DNA from: JAGLRQ01 sp965369805
Lineage (GTDB): Bacteria; Auribacterota; UBA6266
NCBI GenBank assembly: GCA_965369805.1
Contig: CBDURG010000114.1
Location: 1-5,140, forward strand
Direction: 5' to 3'
DNA: 5,140 nucleotides
Below are positions 1 to 5,140 of this stretch, in pieces. The notes beneath the pieces were generated by a model. That model was not told the DNA's origin. It made no database searches and saw nothing but the letters and a program-made list of their open reading frames with translations. The translations under genes and the position numbers were made by a program. The stretch's first letter is position 1; the number at the start of each line of letters is the position of its first letter.

Positions 1-1479
1 GTAACAACCGCGGGGACTATCACGCTTGCAAAAGAAAAACTAAAAAATAAATTTTATAATATAATCATGGTTGACCTTAATCTTCCCGACGGTTTAGGGT
101 TAGAATTGCTAAATGAAATCAAAAAGGAAAAAGGCGAAACGATAGTAATAGTATTTACAGGATTCGCGTCTCTGAAAAGTTCTATTGCCGCTATGAATAA
201 AGGCGCTTTTGCTTATCTTCAAAAGCCTCTTAATATAGATGAGGTGAAAGTAACCATAAAAAAGGCTCTCAATGTTCAAAAACTTTCACAGGATAATAAA
301 GACTTATTGAAAAAACTGGAAGAGTTTAGCTTAAAAGACCCTCTTACAGGCCTTTATAACTATAGATACTTAAAGGACAGATTGTTCACGGAGCTTAAGA
401 GGGCGAAAAGATATGTTCTGCCGCTTTCCATCATAATGTTGGACATAGATTATTTTAAATCCGTTAATGATGTGTACGGCCATCAATACGGAGATATTAT
501 TTTAAAAGAATTTGCCGGCTGTTTAACAGATTTTTCCAGAGCGAATGATATCGTTGTCCGGTATGGAGGTGAAGAATTTCTGATTCTTCTGTCTGATATA
601 AATAAAGAAGGTGTTGTTATCCTGGGGAAACGGCTGTTAAAAACATTAAATAAACACGTTTTTGATCCGGCGGGCAAGAGAATAAAGATTAAAGTGAGCC
701 TGGGAATTTCCAGTTTCCCTGAAGATGCCGCGGATACAGAATCAAGTCTTCTGATTCTGGCTGACCGGGCTTTGCGGGCCGCGAAGGAAATGGGGGGAAA
801 CCGGATATCTACTTCCAGAGGCTTGGGGAAGGGAAACCTGGAAAGCATAGTTGATAAAAGGGGAAAACCGAGTATATATAAATTAAAAGGTAAGCTTTCA
901 AAAATGACAGATAGGGTAAATCAAACCCTTTTGGAATCGGTTAATGCCTTTGCCAGAACTATGGAGGCGAAAGATTATTACACAATCAGTCATTCCGAAA
1001 GTATGGTTCCCATTGTTATCGGAATCGGCAGGAAACTGGGGGTTTCTGATATGGAGATAGAAAATCTGACACAGGCTGTTATTCTGTATGACCTGGGCAA
1101 AATTGGGGTTCCCGACAACATTTTACACAAAAGAGGAAAACTTACCACGAAAGAATACGCGAAAATAAAAAAACATCCTCAGATTGGAGCGGAAATCATT
1201 CGTTCTATTCATTTTTTAAGTGATGTAGTCCCTATGGTTCTTTGTCATCATGAGAGATTTGATGGATTAGGTTATTCTTCCGGGCTGAGAGGCGAAGAAA
1301 TACCATTGGGCGCCAGAATTATTTCTGTTGCTGATGTATACCAGGCTTTAACTTCGGACAGGCCGTATCGGAAAGCATATGCCGAAAAGGACGCGTTAGA
1401 TATTATTAAAAAAGGTTCAGGCACTCAGTTCGACCCGAAAATAGTAAAAATATTTTTATCAATAATGCGGAAAAAATAG
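1..1479 (+). CDS. Response regulator with receiver, GGDEF (diguanylate cyclase) and degenerate HD-GYP domains; 5' end outside window
   Basis: Cytoplasmic c-di-GMP signalling protein. The frame is open from base 1 and the receiver fold already runs before the first ATG (67), so that Met is internal and the true start lies upstream. Numbering from base 1: receiver to about residue 90 with phospho-acceptor Asp25 (VDLNLPD), Thr53 and Lys75 (KP); its N-terminal acidic pair is off the window. A charged helical linker (about 92-112) leads to GGDEF (113-270) with DPLTGLYN, Asp148/Asp150 and GGEEF at 189-193. RxxD (180-183) lies five residues before GGEEF, the usual inhibitory-site spacing, so cyclase activity with product inhibition is expected. 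HD-GYP (about 305-490) keeps His331, Lys367, His392, His416-His417 and Asp445, but HD is Tyr363-Asp364 and GYP is GYS (424-426). Phosphodiesterase activity may therefore be weak or lost. The two-component neighbours suggest phosphorylation-controlled c-di-GMP output. The domain calls are firm; net activity is inferred. Confidence 0.95.
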   Translation, partial: VTTAGTITLAKEKLKNKFYNIIMVDLNLPDGLGLELLNEIKKEKGETIVIVFTGFASLKSSIAAMNKGAFAYLQKPLNIDEVKVTIKKALNVQKLSQDNKDLLKKLEEFSLKDPLTGLYNYRYLKDRLFTELKRAKRYVLPLSIIMLDIDYFKSVNDVYGHQYGDIILKEFAGCLTDFSRANDIVVRYGGEEFLILLSDINKEGVVILGKRLLKTLNKHVFDPAGKRIKIKVSLGISSFPEDAADTESSLLILADRALRAAKEMGGNRISTSRGLGKGNLESIVDKRGKPSIYKLKGKLSKMTDRVNQTLLESVNAFARTMEAKDYYTISHSESMVPIVIGIGRKLGVSDMEIENLTQAVILYDLGKIGVPDNILHKRGKLTTKEYAKIKKHPQIGAEIIRSIHFLSDVVPMVLCHHERFDGLGYSSGLRGEEIPLGARIISVADVYQALTSDRPYRKAYAEKDALDIIKKGSGTQFDPKIVKIFLSIMRKK

Positions 1480-1520
1480 ACAATTTTTCGTGTAAAATGT
1501 TAAAGTTTGAGAAATGACAG

Positions 1521-1547
1521 CTAATTTAATTTTCAAAAATCAATTAG
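1521..1547. repeat. AT-rich imperfect inverted repeat upstream of the receiver gene
   Basis: CTAATT (1521-1526) is complementary to AATTAG (1542-1547), with a few more A-T pairs possible inside. It lies directly upstream of the proposed -10 element of the next gene, so it could be an operator. There is no GC-rich stem and no following T tract, so it is not a good terminator. In sequence this AT-rich, a 6-bp match can arise by chance. Confidence 0.22.
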
Positions 1548-1551
1548 TTTA

Positions 1552-1560
1552 TGGTAAAAT
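1552..1560 (+). promoter_or_regulatory. Putative extended -10 element for a leaderless receiver mRNA
   Basis: TGG followed by TAAAAT (1555-1560) fits the extended -10 pattern TGnTATAAT with one mismatch in the hexamer. A start site about seven bases past the hexamer falls at 1566-1567, the A of the ATG of the CheY-like gene. No Shine-Dalgarno lies between them. The best -35 candidate, TTTCAA at 1531-1536 with an 18-bp spacer, is weak, which is tolerable for an extended -10 promoter. Predicted by eye only. Confidence 0.4.
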
Positions 1561-1566
1561 TAGATC

Positions 1567-1932
1567 ATGAAGGGTAAAATTAAAATAGTAATTGCGGATG
1601 ATAGCCCTGATATTTGTCAAACATGGAAGGATATACTGACGGAGAAAGGCTACGCGGTTGAAACTGTTAATAACGGTTATGAAATCCTGGCCTGCTTAAA
1701 GGAAGACCCGCCGCGTATCATTGTTTTAGATCTCATGATGCCTGAAAAAGGAGGTATTGAAATTTTTGCTACTATAAAAGCCCTTTCTCCTAACACGAAA
1801 ATTATAATTTACACCGGTTTTAAAAAATATGAAGATTCACCATACGCGAGGATGGCAGATAAGTTCCTATTAAAAGATAATGATCCGGGGAAACTATTAC
1901 AGGCCATATCGGAAATAGCACAGATAAAGTAG
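1567..1932 (+). CDS. Stand-alone CheY-like receiver domain protein
   Basis: A 121-residue single-domain response regulator, the usual length for CheY/Spo0F-type proteins, with no output domain. The acidic pocket is Asp11-Asp12 (IADDS), the phospho-acceptor is Asp55 (VLDLMMP), the switch Thr is Thr83 (IYTGF) and the conserved Lys is Lys103. That Lys is followed by Asp (LLKDND) where most receivers have Pro, so the beta5-alpha5 loop is atypical. The ATG at 1567 is the only reasonable start because beta1 (KIKIVIADD) begins at once; an ATG at 1551 is out of frame and soon stops. There is no recognisable Shine-Dalgarno, and the spacing to the -10-like sequence suggests a leaderless mRNA. It lies 87 bp after the GGDEF/HD-GYP gene and 185 bp before the hybrid kinase. 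It may be a phosphorelay intermediate or phosphate sink; its partner is not visible. Confidence 0.93.
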   Translation: MKGKIKIVIADDSPDICQTWKDILTEKGYAVETVNNGYEILACLKEDPPRIIVLDLMMPEKGGIEIFATIKALSPNTKIIIYTGFKKYEDSPYARMADKFLLKDNDPGKLLQAISEIAQIK

Positions 1933-2018
1933 ATTTTTTTAATACCTCGTTTTATAGAGCTTCCTTTTTATAGAAAAATTCATGGGATTCATTTGAATAT
2001 TAGAAAGGCTCGCGGTTG

Positions 2019-2049
2019 TTTTTGCTGTCTTGTCGGTAGACAGCGAGAA
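2019..2049 (+). promoter_or_regulatory. Hairpin in the leader region of the hybrid kinase gene
   Basis: GCTGTCT (2024-2030) pairs perfectly with AGACAGC (2038-2044) around a 7-nt loop. The stem extends outward by five more pairs (TTTTT 2019-2023 with GAGAA 2045-2049, two of them G-U in RNA), giving a 12-bp stem. No T tract follows on either strand, so it does not look like an intrinsic terminator. It ends 68 bp before the kinase start codon and could be an mRNA leader structure or, as DNA, a dyad operator. I recognise no riboswitch family in it. Confidence 0.4.
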
Positions 2050-2103
2050 AATACGCGATCAGGTTCTGGATGATTTTTTCGTTGGAACCGTCAGTGATAA
2101 GCG

Positions 2104-2109
2104 AAAGGA
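2104..2109 (+). promoter_or_regulatory. Ribosome binding site that fixes the hybrid kinase start
   Basis: AAAGGA lies eight bases before the ATG at 2118. An in-frame ATG 48 bases earlier (2070) has no purine-rich sequence at this spacing and would add 16 residues ahead of the receiver's first beta strand. This supports 2118 as the start. Confidence 0.7.
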
Positions 2110-2117
2110 TAGTAATT

Positions 2118-4028
2118 ATGAAGCCACAGGTACTTATTGTGGAAGATGTTGAAAACCAGCGTGACTCCCTCTCGGATATTCTTTCTGAAGAGGGCTACAA
2201 TGTTTTTACGGCGGCTGATGGCGCGTCGGCCCTCAGAACAATAAGAGAACAGCTAATTGATGTTGCTATTGTGGACATTAAGCTTCCTGACATATCAGGA
2301 GAGAAGCTTATATTCCGGTTGAAGGAAATCAATTCCGATATTGAAACTATTATTATTACTGGTTTTGCTTCCATAGAAACCGCGATAGGCGCTGTGGAAG
2401 CCGGTGTTAGTTCATATCTTACCAAGCCGCTTGATATGGGGCGATTTCTCACTGAGCTTAAGAGGAGTGTTGAACACCGCCGTCTTGTGCTGGAAAACCG
2501 TTCTCTTTTGCGGGAAACCTCGCGGGCTAAAGAGAGATGGGAAGCTACATTTAATTCCATGACGGATATGGTTTTTGTTACAGACAGGGAAAAAAAGATT
2601 CTTTTAGCTAACCGCGCGACATGCGATTTTTTCGATAGGGATACGGCCTCTATAATAGGGAAAACCGCTTGTTTTCTTGTTCATGAGAAGGATGTCCCGG
2701 TAGATAATTGTCCTTTTAATAGTTGTTTAAAAACGGGTTTGCCTGCCTCTATAGAGCTGAAGGATTCAAAAAAGGAGCTTTCTTTTTTTATTTCCGTATA
2801 TCCTATTTGTTCCGGAAAAGATAAAGAAGATTTTAAAGGTAATTTTATTCATATAATTAGAGATGTAACACAGCTCAGGCAAGCCGAGCGTGAGTTAATA
2901 CGTTCCCAAAAAATGGAGAGTGTTGGTGCGTTAGCCGCGGGCATTGCTCATGATTTTAAAAACATTCTCGCGTCCACACTTGGCTACGCGAGCCTTCTTG
3001 AAGAAGTTGTTCAAAAAGGGTCAAAACAAAAGCAGTATTTAACCATTATTAAAAAATCTATTGTTCGGGCAAAAACGCTTACGAATCGTCTTCTCACATT
3101 TACCAGGAAAAGCCGTATTGAAAGCAATCCCATAGACTTAAACAAACTAATAACCGGAATAACAGAAATGCTTCGGGAAATGAGAGAACACAGAATCAGT
3201 CTGTCTCTCGACTTGTCTGAGGATCTTGACGCAATCAGGGGTGATTCCGGTCAGATAGAACAGGTTATTACAAACCTGCTGATTAATGCGGCAGATGCCA
3301 TTTCCGGAAATGGTGAAATTTTGATACATACCGAGAATTTTTATGTGGTTGAACCTTTTGTGTCAGCACATCCTGATCTTAAACCAGGGTCATATATTCT
3401 GTTTTCTGTAACTGATACAGGAACTGGTATCCCCGCGGAAATATCAGAAAATATATTTGACCCATTTTTTACCACAAAAGATTCTTTTAAAAATTCAGGG
3501 CTTGGGCTTGCTGTATCTTATAATATTATCAAAAATCATTCAGGAGTTATTGGATTTGAAAACTTATCACATGGCGGAACATCATTTAAAATTTACCTTC
3601 CTGCCCTTGATAGGAAAATGTTGCGGGAATCCACGGAGCTAAAGGTTCCTCCTCGCGGCACGGAAACGGTTCTCATTATAGAAGACGAGATAGAACTGCG
3701 GGGCCTTTATAAAGAGATTCTTAACCATTTGGGGTACAAAACAATTTTTGCCAAAGATGGCCTTGAAGCTCTTCAGATTTACGAGGGGGAAAAGGGGATA
3801 ATAGCTCTCGTTATTCTTGACTTGGTAATGCCGAAAATGTCGGGGGCGGCTACCTTCGAGCGCTTCAAATCGGCTAATCCGGATTTGAAGGTTATCATCT
3901 CAAGCGGTTACTTAGAGAAAGAACAGGCCGCGGAAGTTCTAAAAAAGAATATACAGGGTTTTGTTGAGAAGCCCTTTAGCATTTATGATTTGGCTGTTGA
4001 GGTTCGCCGTGTTCTGGATTTACGGTGA
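2118..4028 (+). CDS. Hybrid sensor histidine kinase, Rec-PAS-HisKA-HATPase-Rec
   Basis: Soluble 636-residue hybrid kinase; no signal peptide or membrane helix is visible, so it should sense a cytoplasmic signal or receive phosphate from another kinase. Receiver 1 (3-120): Glu9-Asp10, Asp53, Thr81, Lys103. A helical linker (about 115-140) leads to a PAS domain (about 140-257) with Cys169, Cys185, Cys198, Cys203 and Cys231. HisKA (about 262-332) has H-box His278 in HDFKN, where HDFNN is commoner. The HATPase domain (about 375-496) has the N box NLLINAADA (386-394), G1 DTGTG (433-437), FDPFFTTK (447-454) and G2 SGLGL (460-464). Receiver 2 (517-634): Glu522-Asp523, Asp568, Ser596, Lys618. All catalytic motifs look intact. 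This is the NtrB-like kinase architecture with a C-terminal receiver, plus an added N-terminal receiver. It follows two receiver-protein genes, so a shared phosphorelay is plausible. No histidine phosphotransfer domain is seen. Confidence 0.94.
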   Translation: MKPQVLIVEDVENQRDSLSDILSEEGYNVFTAADGASALRTIREQLIDVAIVDIKLPDISGEKLIFRLKEINSDIETIIITGFASIETAIGAVEAGVSSYLTKPLDMGRFLTELKRSVEHRRLVLENRSLLRETSRAKERWEATFNSMTDMVFVTDREKKILLANRATCDFFDRDTASIIGKTACFLVHEKDVPVDNCPFNSCLKTGLPASIELKDSKKELSFFISVYPICSGKDKEDFKGNFIHIIRDVTQLRQAERELIRSQKMESVGALAAGIAHDFKNILASTLGYASLLEEVVQKGSKQKQYLTIIKKSIVRAKTLTNRLLTFTRKSRIESNPIDLNKLITGITEMLREMREHRISLSLDLSEDLDAIRGDSGQIEQVITNLLINAADAISGNGEILIHTENFYVVEPFVSAHPDLKPGSYILFSVTDTGTGIPAEISENIFDPFFTTKDSFKNSGLGLAVSYNIIKNHSGVIGFENLSHGGTSFKIYLPALDRKMLRESTELKVPPRGTETVLIIEDEIELRGLYKEILNHLGYKTIFAKDGLEALQIYEGEKGIIALVILDLVMPKMSGAATFERFKSANPDLKVIISSGYLEKEQAAEVLKKNIQGFVEKPFSIYDLAVEVRRVLDLR

Positions 4029-4053
4029 CAATACTTAACCTGTTATTGTGTAT

Positions 4054-4059
4054 TATAAT
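4054..4059 (+). promoter_or_regulatory. Possible -10 hexamer downstream of the kinase gene
   Basis: A perfect TATAAT lies 26 bp after the kinase stop codon. No convincing -35 is found at 16-18 bp: GTGACA at 4025-4030 is a good hexamer, but its spacing of 23 bp is too long. It could start transcription through the repeat toward the gene at 4239. In an AT-rich spacer such a match may be chance. Confidence 0.22.
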
Positions 4060-4082
4060 GTCAAAGGGGTATTCCTGGTCAT

Positions 4083-4110
4083 AAATTCCAAATGACAAAT
4101 TCCAAATGAC
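4083..4110. repeat. Perfect 14-bp tandem duplication
   Basis: The unit AAATTCCAAATGAC occurs twice without mismatch (4083-4096 and 4097-4110), and a third AAA follows before the sequence diverges. It forms the left end of the larger A/C-rich fold-back repeat. Confidence 0.9.
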
Positions 4111-4185
4111 AAACAAACTTCAAATCCAAGGTTCCAAAAACCAAAAACAAAAATCGTTTAAATTTACTTGGTGTTTTGTAATTTT
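4083..4185. repeat. Fold-back, MITE-like intergenic repeat
   Basis: The top strand is almost only A, C and T up to about 4154, then switches abruptly to T/G-rich sequence, the signature of a fold-back. CAAAAACCAA (4135-4144) pairs with TTGGTGTTTTG (4168-4178) with one bulged G. The stem continues outward from 4128-4133 to 4180-4185 after one mismatch, including two G-T pairs, giving about 16 pairs around a 23-nt loop. The 14-bp tandem units at the left have no complementary copies on the right, so the element is asymmetric or eroded. From memory, dispersed repeats made of CCAAATgACAAA-like units are common between genes in some candidate-phylum and anaerobe genomes. There is no coding capacity, transposase or clear target-site duplication. 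Boundaries are approximate. Confidence 0.55.
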
Positions 4186-4226
4186 TTAAACCTTGCTTAT
4201 TTCTATTAGATTTTACTTTTGAAAAC

Positions 4227-4234
4227 GGGAGGGG
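4227..4234 (+). promoter_or_regulatory. Strong Shine-Dalgarno before an ambiguous start
   Basis: GGGAGGGG is the strongest ribosome-binding-like sequence in the window. Its GGAGG core (4228-4232) is only two bases before an out-of-frame ATG (4235) and six bases before ATC (4239), which is in the frame of the membrane protein. It marks where translation should begin and shows that this frame lacks a normal initiator there. Confidence 0.65.
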
Positions 4235-4238
4235 ATGC

Positions 4239-5140
4239 ATCAGTATACTGTTTGCAGTTTTTATTGTCGGGTTTTTAGCAACCGGCTCTCAGATTATAAT
4301 ACTGAGAGAGTTTATGGCTCTTTTCGGAGGGAATGAGCTTTCTGCCGGGGCCGTACTTTCTTCCTGGCTTTTCTGGACTGCCACAGGCAGCATCATTGCT
4401 TCAAAAATTTTCCGGGAGAGGAAAGCTTATTTAAAAGGCTCTCTCGCGGGATTTGTTTTTTTGTATGCCCTTCTGATTATTATTACCTTTTTCTTTATCC
4501 GCTGTATTAATGTTTTAATCGGAGTAAGGCCCGGGGAGATATTTGGTATCCTGCCTATCTGGGTTTCTTCTTTTTGTATTCTTGCTCCAATGTGCTTTAT
4601 AAGCGGAGCCATGTTTTCTTTTTCCTGCCGTGTTGCGGAGGGCTTACGCGTATCTCCACATAAAACCATAAATACTGTTTACATTTTTGAAGCGCTGGGT
4701 GCGGTAGCGGGCGGCCTTGTCGCAAGTTTCATTCTTATAAAGCTTCGGGGGATATTTATCTCCGGAGGTATATTTTTAGTACTCGCTTCTCTTTCTGTGT
4801 GCTGGTTATTAAAAAACAGCAGGCATATTTTTTCCATTTGGTCGGTACTGTTTTCTTTTGTATTTTTAGTTGTTATTTCTGAACCGGTTGAAAAGCTTTC
4901 AGAAGAGTTGAGATGGAGAGGTTTCCAGGTAGAAAAAACAGTTAATTCCATTTATGGGAATATAGCTGTGACAAAAGAGCGGGGACAAAAAAGCCTTTTG
5001 GAAAATGGTATTTTGAATGCTACGGTCCCTGATGAACGGACTGCGGAATATGCGGTTCAGATTCCTCTTCTTGAGCATCCTCTACCGGAAAAGATTCTAA
5101 TGATTGGAGGAGGATTGGGAGGAGGGGTGGAAGAGGCATT
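4239..5140 (+). CDS. Membrane-bound spermidine-synthase-like protein, 3' end outside window; start codon abnormal
   Basis: The frame stays open from after a stop at 4179 to the right edge. Counting from ATC 4239, 300 residues are visible. The N-terminal part has about seven hydrophobic helices (roughly 1-22, 37-55, 67-87, 104-125, 150-170, 172-191, 197-213), with the family-like motif ILREF (21-25) followed by GGNEL (30-34). A soluble domain begins near 215, with YGN (239-241), GQKSLLENG (249-257), PLLEHPLPEK (276-285) and the glycine-rich SAM loop GGGLGGG (290-296). This order matches membrane-fused spermidine/spermine synthase-like aminopropyltransferases; the true substrate is often unknown in this group. 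Gln274 sits where soluble spermidine synthases usually have His. The frame has no ATG, GTG or TTG between 4182 and 4314. Using Met at 4314 would remove the first helix and ILREF. Either a rare ATC start, or a one-base frameshift after the ATG at 4235, is implied. A 210-bp gap separates it from the kinase gene. Confidence 0.82.
   Translation, partial: MSILFAVFIVGFLATGSQIIILREFMALFGGNELSAGAVLSSWLFWTATGSIIASKIFRERKAYLKGSLAGFVFLYALLIIITFFFIRCINVLIGVRPGEIFGILPIWVSSFCILAPMCFISGAMFSFSCRVAEGLRVSPHKTINTVYIFEALGAVAGGLVASFILIKLRGIFISGGIFLVLASLSVCWLLKNSRHIFSIWSVLFSFVFLVVISEPVEKLSEELRWRGFQVEKTVNSIYGNIAVTKERGQKSLLENGILNATVPDERTAEYAVQIPLLEHPLPEKILMIGGGLGGGVEEA

Noticed and set aside
67..69. First ATG of the leftmost frame as the start of the GGDEF/HD-GYP gene
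   Set aside because: The frame is open back to base 1 and this Met lies in the receiver's beta strand just two residues before the phospho-acceptor Asp, so the gene must begin outside the window.
483..848. Reverse-strand open frame within the GGDEF domain
   Set aside because: It is antisense to highly conserved GGDEF motifs and its product has no recognisable features; a shadow frame.
1931..1940. T tract right after the stop of the CheY-like gene as an intrinsic terminator
   Set aside because: No GC-rich hairpin precedes it; the stretch upstream is coding and does not fold back.
1950..1974. TTTTATAGA direct repeat, two copies 16 bp apart
   Set aside because: Nine AT-rich bases in an AT-rich spacer can recur by chance and no third copy or dyad supports a binding site.
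2070..2072. Upstream in-frame ATG as the start of the hybrid kinase
   Set aside because: It has no Shine-Dalgarno and would add 16 residues that match nothing in a receiver; the ATG at 2118 has AAAGGA at good spacing and begins directly at the first beta strand.
1933..2117. Possible c-di-GMP riboswitch before the kinase gene
   Set aside because: Checked because of the c-di-GMP context, but I see none of the conserved GEMM-type motifs; only a simple hairpin is present.
2195..2560. Reverse-strand open frame across the first receiver of the kinase
   Set aside because: Antisense to a well-supported receiver/PAS coding region, with low-complexity Ser/Arg content and no domain pattern.
4235..4336. 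Short 33-codon frame from the ATG behind the strong Shine-Dalgarno
   Set aside because: The peptide has no membrane or family features and overlaps the better-supported spermidine-synthase-like frame; kept only as evidence of an abnormal start.
4427..4951. Two reverse-strand open frames opposite the last gene
   Set aside because: The plus strand encodes transmembrane helices and a spermidine-synthase-like domain in one long frame; the minus-strand products are polar shadows of hydrophobic codons.

Overview
The window is a moderately AT-rich stretch of bacterial chromosome dominated by two-component and cyclic-di-GMP signalling. No ribosomal or other marker gene is present, so taxonomy can only be guessed. 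Multi-receiver proteins, a Rec-PAS-kinase-Rec hybrid, a membrane spermidine-synthase-like gene and an A/C-rich fold-back repeat built on CCAAATGAC units suggest a Gram-negative anaerobe of the deltaproteobacterial or candidate-phylum kind (Omnitrophota-like, for example). That placement is inference from memory, not evidence.

Layout, all genes on the + strand. (1) Positions 1-1479: the 3' part of a receiver-GGDEF-HD-GYP protein that is open at the left edge. Its GGEEF site and RxxD inhibitory site are intact, but its HD-GYP domain has Tyr in place of the catalytic His of HD and GYS in place of GYP. (2) Positions 1567-1932: a stand-alone CheY-like receiver with no Shine-Dalgarno, preceded by an extended -10 element placed as for a leaderless mRNA. 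(3) Positions 1933-2117: a 185-bp spacer with a 12-bp-stem hairpin and a good ribosome binding site. (4) Positions 2118-4028: a hybrid sensor kinase, Rec-PAS-HisKA-HATPase-Rec, with no membrane segment. (5) Positions 4029-4238: a gene-free stretch holding a perfect 14-bp tandem duplication and a fold-back, MITE-like repeat. (6) Positions 4239-5140 and beyond the right edge: the N-terminal membrane part and the start of the SAM-binding domain of a spermidine-synthase-like protein. Its reading frame has no ATG, GTG or TTG at the expected start. An ATG sits just upstream, one nucleotide out of frame, behind a very strong Shine-Dalgarno.

The first three genes look like parts of one signalling module. 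The soluble hybrid kinase could phosphorylate its own two receivers, the free receiver and possibly the receiver of the c-di-GMP enzyme, linking an intracellular signal sensed by the Cys-containing PAS domain to c-di-GMP output. Gene proximity is the only support for that wiring. The spermidine-synthase-like gene is probably a separate transcription unit.

Nothing here proves a wholly new system. The points most worth checking are the degenerate HD-GYP site, the start of the last gene, and the leaderless receiver.
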